This document shows positions 61,409 to 64,000 of a stretch of DNA of 64,000 nt, piece after piece. Within the stretch, counting starts at the first letter, position 1. Each line of letters starts with the position of its first letter. The notes below the pieces were generated by a model. The model made no database searches. It saw nothing but the letters and a program-made list of their open reading frames with translations, and was not told the DNA's origin. A program made the position numbers and the translations under genes. This DNA is from Chlamydiae bacterium RIFCSPLOWO2_12_FULL_45_20 (GTDB lineage: Bacteria > Chlamydiota > Chlamydiia > Chlamydiales > SM23-39), in contig MGMD01000026.1 in the NCBI GenBank assembly GCA_001796285.1, forward strand, positions 1 through 64,000, given 5' to 3'.

Positions 61409-62608
61409 ATGTTCTTTCAGGAAGTAGAAGAAGCTCAACCAGATGCCATTTTTGGGCTCCTGGAGGCATTTAAAAAAGATCCTCGGACAAAAAAGGTTAA
61501 CTTATCGATCGGGGTCTATCAGGATGAGCACTTACGATCGGAGATTTTCCATTCGGCAAGGCGGGCTAAGGAATTCGTTTTTGAACAAGACGTAATGGGT
61601 AATTACTTAGCCATTGATGGCTTAAAAGAATTTAGCGAGGCTATAGGAGAGCTTCTTTTTGGCTCCAAAGACTGGAAGGAGCAATATGGAAGAATTTATT
61701 CAGCTCAGGCAGTTGGCGGGACGGGCGCTCTTTGTCTAGGAGCAGAGTTCGCTTCACAATTTGTATCAAAAAAAATGTGCATCCCCAATTACACCTGGCC
61801 CAATCATCGTTGGATATTTCAAAGCGCCGGATTTGAGGTGGATCTTTATCCCTATTACTGCTCCCAAAAAAAAGGATTTGATTGCGAGGCCATGCTCGCT
61901 TTTTTATCCCAACAAAAAGAAAAGACGATTGTAGTACTGCACGTTTCTTGCCACAATCCGACAGGCTGCGATCCGACGCCTAAGGAGTGGAAAGAAATTT
62001 CATCGATCCTAAAACACAAGAGGCTCATCCCCTTCTTTGACTGCGCTTATCAGGGATTGGGAGATGGCATTGAGCAGGATGCGGAGTCGGTCCGCTTTTT
62101 CTTAAAAGAAGGGCATGAGATGATCGTCGCTTACTCGTGTTCGAAAAATTTTAGCATGTATTGCCAAAGAGTGGGGGCCTTATTTATCGTGGGAGAAAAT
62201 GGGTCTATTAAACATCGCATTGGCTCTCAAATCAAGCGGATAATCCGCAGGTTTTATTCCAATCCACCTGCACATGGGGCCAAAATCGTTGAAACAATAT
62301 TGAAACATTCAGAGCTTCGCCATCTTTGGGAAAAAGACTTAGAACAAGTCCGCCACCGACTGAATTTAATGAGGGCAAGCTTTGTTCAGCGCCTTTTAAG
62401 TGGCGCTAGGCAAACGGATTTTGAGTGTCTAAAACAGCATAAAGGGATGTTTTCCTTTATTGATTGGGATCCCTCTCATGTGAAAGCTCTAATGGATCGA
62501 TATGGTATCTACCTCGCAGGAAACGGACGGATGAATGTATCAGGACTTACCACAAAAAACATAGACTATGTGGTCCACGGTCTTGTAGATATCCTTACTT
62601 CGAGGTAA
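61409..62608 (+). CDS. tyrB: Aromatic amino acid aminotransferase
   Basis: A 399-residue class I aminotransferase (AspC/TyrB group). GGTGALCLGAEF (about 105) and NYTWPNHRWIFQSAGF bind PLP; HVSCHNPTGCDPT (about 185) has the conserved Asn; FFDCAYQGLGDGIEQD has the Asp that contacts the pyridine ring; and the Schiff-base lysine is in YSCSKNFSMYCQRVG (about 250). GGAGGAAA precedes ATG 61409; the longer frame starts before any conserved sequence. C. trachomatis has a tyrB (CT637) next to CT638, as here with mreC. It could transaminate phenylalanine and tyrosine. Confidence 0.92.
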   Translation: MFFQEVEEAQPDAIFGLLEAFKKDPRTKKVNLSIGVYQDEHLRSEIFHSARRAKEFVFEQDVMGNYLAIDGLKEFSEAIGELLFGSKDWKEQYGRIYSAQAVGGTGALCLGAEFASQFVSKKMCIPNYTWPNHRWIFQSAGFEVDLYPYYCSQKKGFDCEAMLAFLSQQKEKTIVVLHVSCHNPTGCDPTPKEWKEISSILKHKRLIPFFDCAYQGLGDGIEQDAESVRFFLKEGHEMIVAYSCSKNFSMYCQRVGALFIVGENGSIKHRIGSQIKRIIRRFYSNPPAHGAKIVETILKHSELRHLWEKDLEQVRHRLNLMRASFVQRLLSGARQTDFECLKQHKGMFSFIDWDPSHVKALMDRYGIYLAGNGRMNVSGLTTKNIDYVVHGLVDILTSR

Positions 62609-62612
62609 ATCA

Positions 62613-62628
62613 TTATGCAAGAGGTCTA
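62613..62628. repeat. Arm of the sctJ palindrome at the mreC start
   Basis: TTATGCAAGAGGTCTA is identical over 16 bases to 10667-10682. It fills the gap between the tyrB stop and mreC; the AAGAGG could be its ribosome site and the final A is the first base of the ATG. Confidence 0.65.
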
Positions 62629-63695
62629 TGCAAAGAAAAATTTCCTACCCTATCCTTATCCTTGCCATTTTTCTATTTTTTTGGGTGAATCTCCCCCAAA
62701 AAATGGTAGACGGTCTGCGCTTTTTGACTCTATTGCCTTTTGTTCGCCCCCCTATCGAAGGGAAAAGCAATAAAATCACCGCACTGGAGATCGAAAATAA
62801 CCGTTTACGAGCGCAAATGTACCAAGCCTACGAGTGGCTCCATTGGAACCAGAAAATTTGCGAAGATCGAGAAATACTACAAGGAACCGATGTAAGGCCC
62901 TTTTTAAAAAAAAGGGCTGAATATCTGCGGGCTCTTGTTGAAAAAGAACTGCTTTCCGTTCCAGCCACTGTGATTTTTAGAGACCCTAGTTTATGGAGCA
63001 GCACCCTTTGGGTGAATGTCGGGCAAGAGACCAACCAGGCCCTACAAGAAAATGTGATCGCAAAAAATAGCCCGGTTCTTGCTGATGGTGTTTTAGTGGG
63101 CGTTGTCGATTGTGTGGGGAAAAAGCAGTCCCGCATTCGGCTCATTACCGATTCGGGCCTTCGTCCTGCTGTAAGAGTCGCGCGGGGAGCCTCTCAAAAT
63201 CGGGAGCTTGCTCGTCTTCTACAGGCGGTCTTTCGCCAGATAGAAAAAAGGGAAGATCTTTTTAGCTCCATTGTAGAAAAAGAATGCTGCGAAAAGAACT
63301 TGGCTGATCTTCAGCAAAAACTGGAGACCGAGTGGGAGGATGGATATTTGGCAAAAGGAGAAATCCATGGCAGCAGCACCTCTTTTTGGAGGTCTAGAAG
63401 TCCTCTTCTAAAAGGCATTGGGTTTAACTATGAGTATGCAGATGATGAAGGGCCCTCTCGCGGACTTTCTTCATCCGTTCCCATCATCAAGGAAGGAGAT
63501 CTTCTTGTAACCTCTGGGTTGGACGGAGTTTTCCCGGTGGGACTTTCTGTCGGTACAGTGCTCCAAGTACTTCCATTGAAAAGAGGTAGTTTTGCTTACG
63601 ACATTTCGGTGCGCCCTTTGGTAAGTCACTTAAATGACTTACAAACGGTCTTTATTTTGCCTCCCATGGAGAAGGTGTCTACACCCTCTGAATAG
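62628..63695 (+). CDS. mreC: Rod shape-determining protein MreC
   Basis: A 355-residue MreC-like protein. It has an N-terminal membrane helix (YPILILAIFLFFWVNLP), a coiled-coil segment (ITALEIENNRLRAQMYQAY, about 50) and the paired beta-barrel domains of MreC (VPATVIFRDPSLWSSTLWVNVG, then SPVLADGVLVGVVDCVGKKQ and the late DLLVTSGLDGVFPVGLSVGT). MreC links MreB filaments to the cell-wall machinery; chlamydiae use MreB for division. It is larger than usual owing to an insert of about 80 residues after GLRPAVRVAR. It overlaps the next gene by 70 bp, convergently. Confidence 0.88.
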   Translation: MQRKISYPILILAIFLFFWVNLPQKMVDGLRFLTLLPFVRPPIEGKSNKITALEIENNRLRAQMYQAYEWLHWNQKICEDREILQGTDVRPFLKKRAEYLRALVEKELLSVPATVIFRDPSLWSSTLWVNVGQETNQALQENVIAKNSPVLADGVLVGVVDCVGKKQSRIRLITDSGLRPAVRVARGASQNRELARLLQAVFRQIEKREDLFSSIVEKECCEKNLADLQQKLETEWEDGYLAKGEIHGSSTSFWRSRSPLLKGIGFNYEYADDEGPSRGLSSSVPIIKEGDLLVTSGLDGVFPVGLSVGTVLQVLPLKRGSFAYDISVRPLVSHLNDLQTVFILPPMEKVSTPSE

Positions 63696-64000
63696 GCCCA
63701 TTTTCTTAATTTTCTTTGCTCATTCACGAGCTTTTTTGGGTTCTCCATTTGCGTATAGAAGTTTTCGTTGCTGTTTAAGATCTGGCCGCATGAATAGAGT
63801 CGCGTAGGACGGTCTGTGGGCAGGAAGAAAAGAGGCTTTTCAAAGGTGAGAAAATCATACCCAACGGAGGAAAAATCCCCCAAATAGATATCGGATGCAG
63901 CAAGAACGGGATATACGGGTGGATAGTCTTCTAGTACGAATACGTTATGCTTAGATTCGGCGTAGAGAAGAGTGCGATAGTATTCTACAGGGGTTCTTTC
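63626..64000 (-). CDS. C-terminal part of a CDP-glycerol glycerophosphotransferase-like protein (partial)
   Basis: The minus-strand frame is open from the window edge to a TGA at 63626-63628, about 124 residues. It contains LAASDIYLGDFSSVGYDFLT and FEKPLFFLPTDRPTRL, resembling the SDYSSVMFDF...KPIIFF block of TagF/TagB-type CDP-glycerol glycerophosphotransferases. Chlamydiae do not make teichoic acid, so a related polyol-phosphate transferase for surface glycans is more likely. The N-terminal part lies beyond the window. The end overlaps mreC by 70 bp; the mreC coding sequence there has a small 8-bp-arm inverted repeat (63621-63642). Confidence 0.7.
   Translation of the reverse strand, partial: ERTPVEYYRTLLYAESKHNVFVLEDYPPVYPVLAASDIYLGDFSSVGYDFLTFEKPLFFLPTDRPTRLYSCGQILNSNENFYTQMENPKKLVNEQRKLRKWAYSEGVDTFSMGGKIKTVCKSFK

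Overview
The window reads as a chromosome segment of a member of the phylum Chlamydiota outside the family Chlamydiaceae (a Waddlia-, Parachlamydia- or Simkania-like environmental chlamydia). The grounds are the chlamydial gene orders sctJ-CT560-like-sctL-sctR-sctS-sctT, aroB-aroA-aroK-aroC, sufB-sufC-sufD-sufS, glmU-like/ispA and dus/CT646-CT648-like/5-formyl-THF ligase/recA, together with the long chlamydial GreA, a large double-length ThyX and a MOMP-like porin. CT numbers are C. trachomatis locus names recalled from memory, not search results. Genes are packed tightly. Many pairs overlap by 4 bp, and with the starts chosen here no gene-free stretch exceeds about 300 bases. I see no transposase, CRISPR array or rRNA.

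Layout. 1-10.5 kb: surface polysaccharide genes (end of an unidentified gene, GT4 glycosyltransferase, heparinase II/III-like protein, GT2 glycosyltransferase) around a 1901-residue glycine-rich autotransporter. 10.6-19 kb: a single + strand run carrying the inner-membrane half of a type III secretion system and then four shikimate-pathway enzymes, with sctT and aroB overlapping. 18.9-20.2 kb: an F-box-like effector candidate and a small membrane protein. 20.2-24.6 kb: the SUF iron-sulfur operon. 25-28.1 kb: dTDP-rhamnose genes (rfbB, rfbD, rfbC; no rfbA here) and a PgeF-type protein. 28.2-34.1 kb: two EamA transporters, a small secreted protein, an exported kinase-like protein, a DnaK paralogue without a lid, and ispD. 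34.1-36.4 kb: argR, a 263-bp gap with a cluster of DnaA-box-like sequences (candidate oriC), a hexapeptide transferase and ispA.

36.5-50.8 kb: recA, glucokinase, a MOMP-like porin with a Pro-Cys repeat, a peptide-binding lipoprotein, folate and MORN-repeat genes, a GspL/PilMN-like plus GspM/PilO-like pair, YggT, DusB, a NYN nuclease, RdgB and GreA. 50.9-56.2 kb: a YjbH-like outer-membrane protein, hemB, and convergent GT92- and GT10-type glycosyltransferases that both carry N-terminal export signals. 56.3-64 kb: thyX, a tyrosine/tryptophan permease, uvrB, a 43-codon membrane ORF coupled to uvrB, tRNA-Ala(GGC), an aromatic aminotransferase, mreC, and the C-terminal end of a CDP-glycerol glycerophosphotransferase-like gene.

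Together the genes serve envelope polysaccharide and outer-membrane construction, host interaction (T3SS, autotransporter, candidate effectors) and core metabolism. The main non-gene signals are the candidate origin at 34.6-34.9 kb; a perfect 13-bp-arm palindrome that looks inserted in frame into the sctJ signal peptide, with its arms recurring at gene boundaries; a 31-bp repeat present twice without a mismatch; and a roughly 78-bp inverted repeat beside argR.
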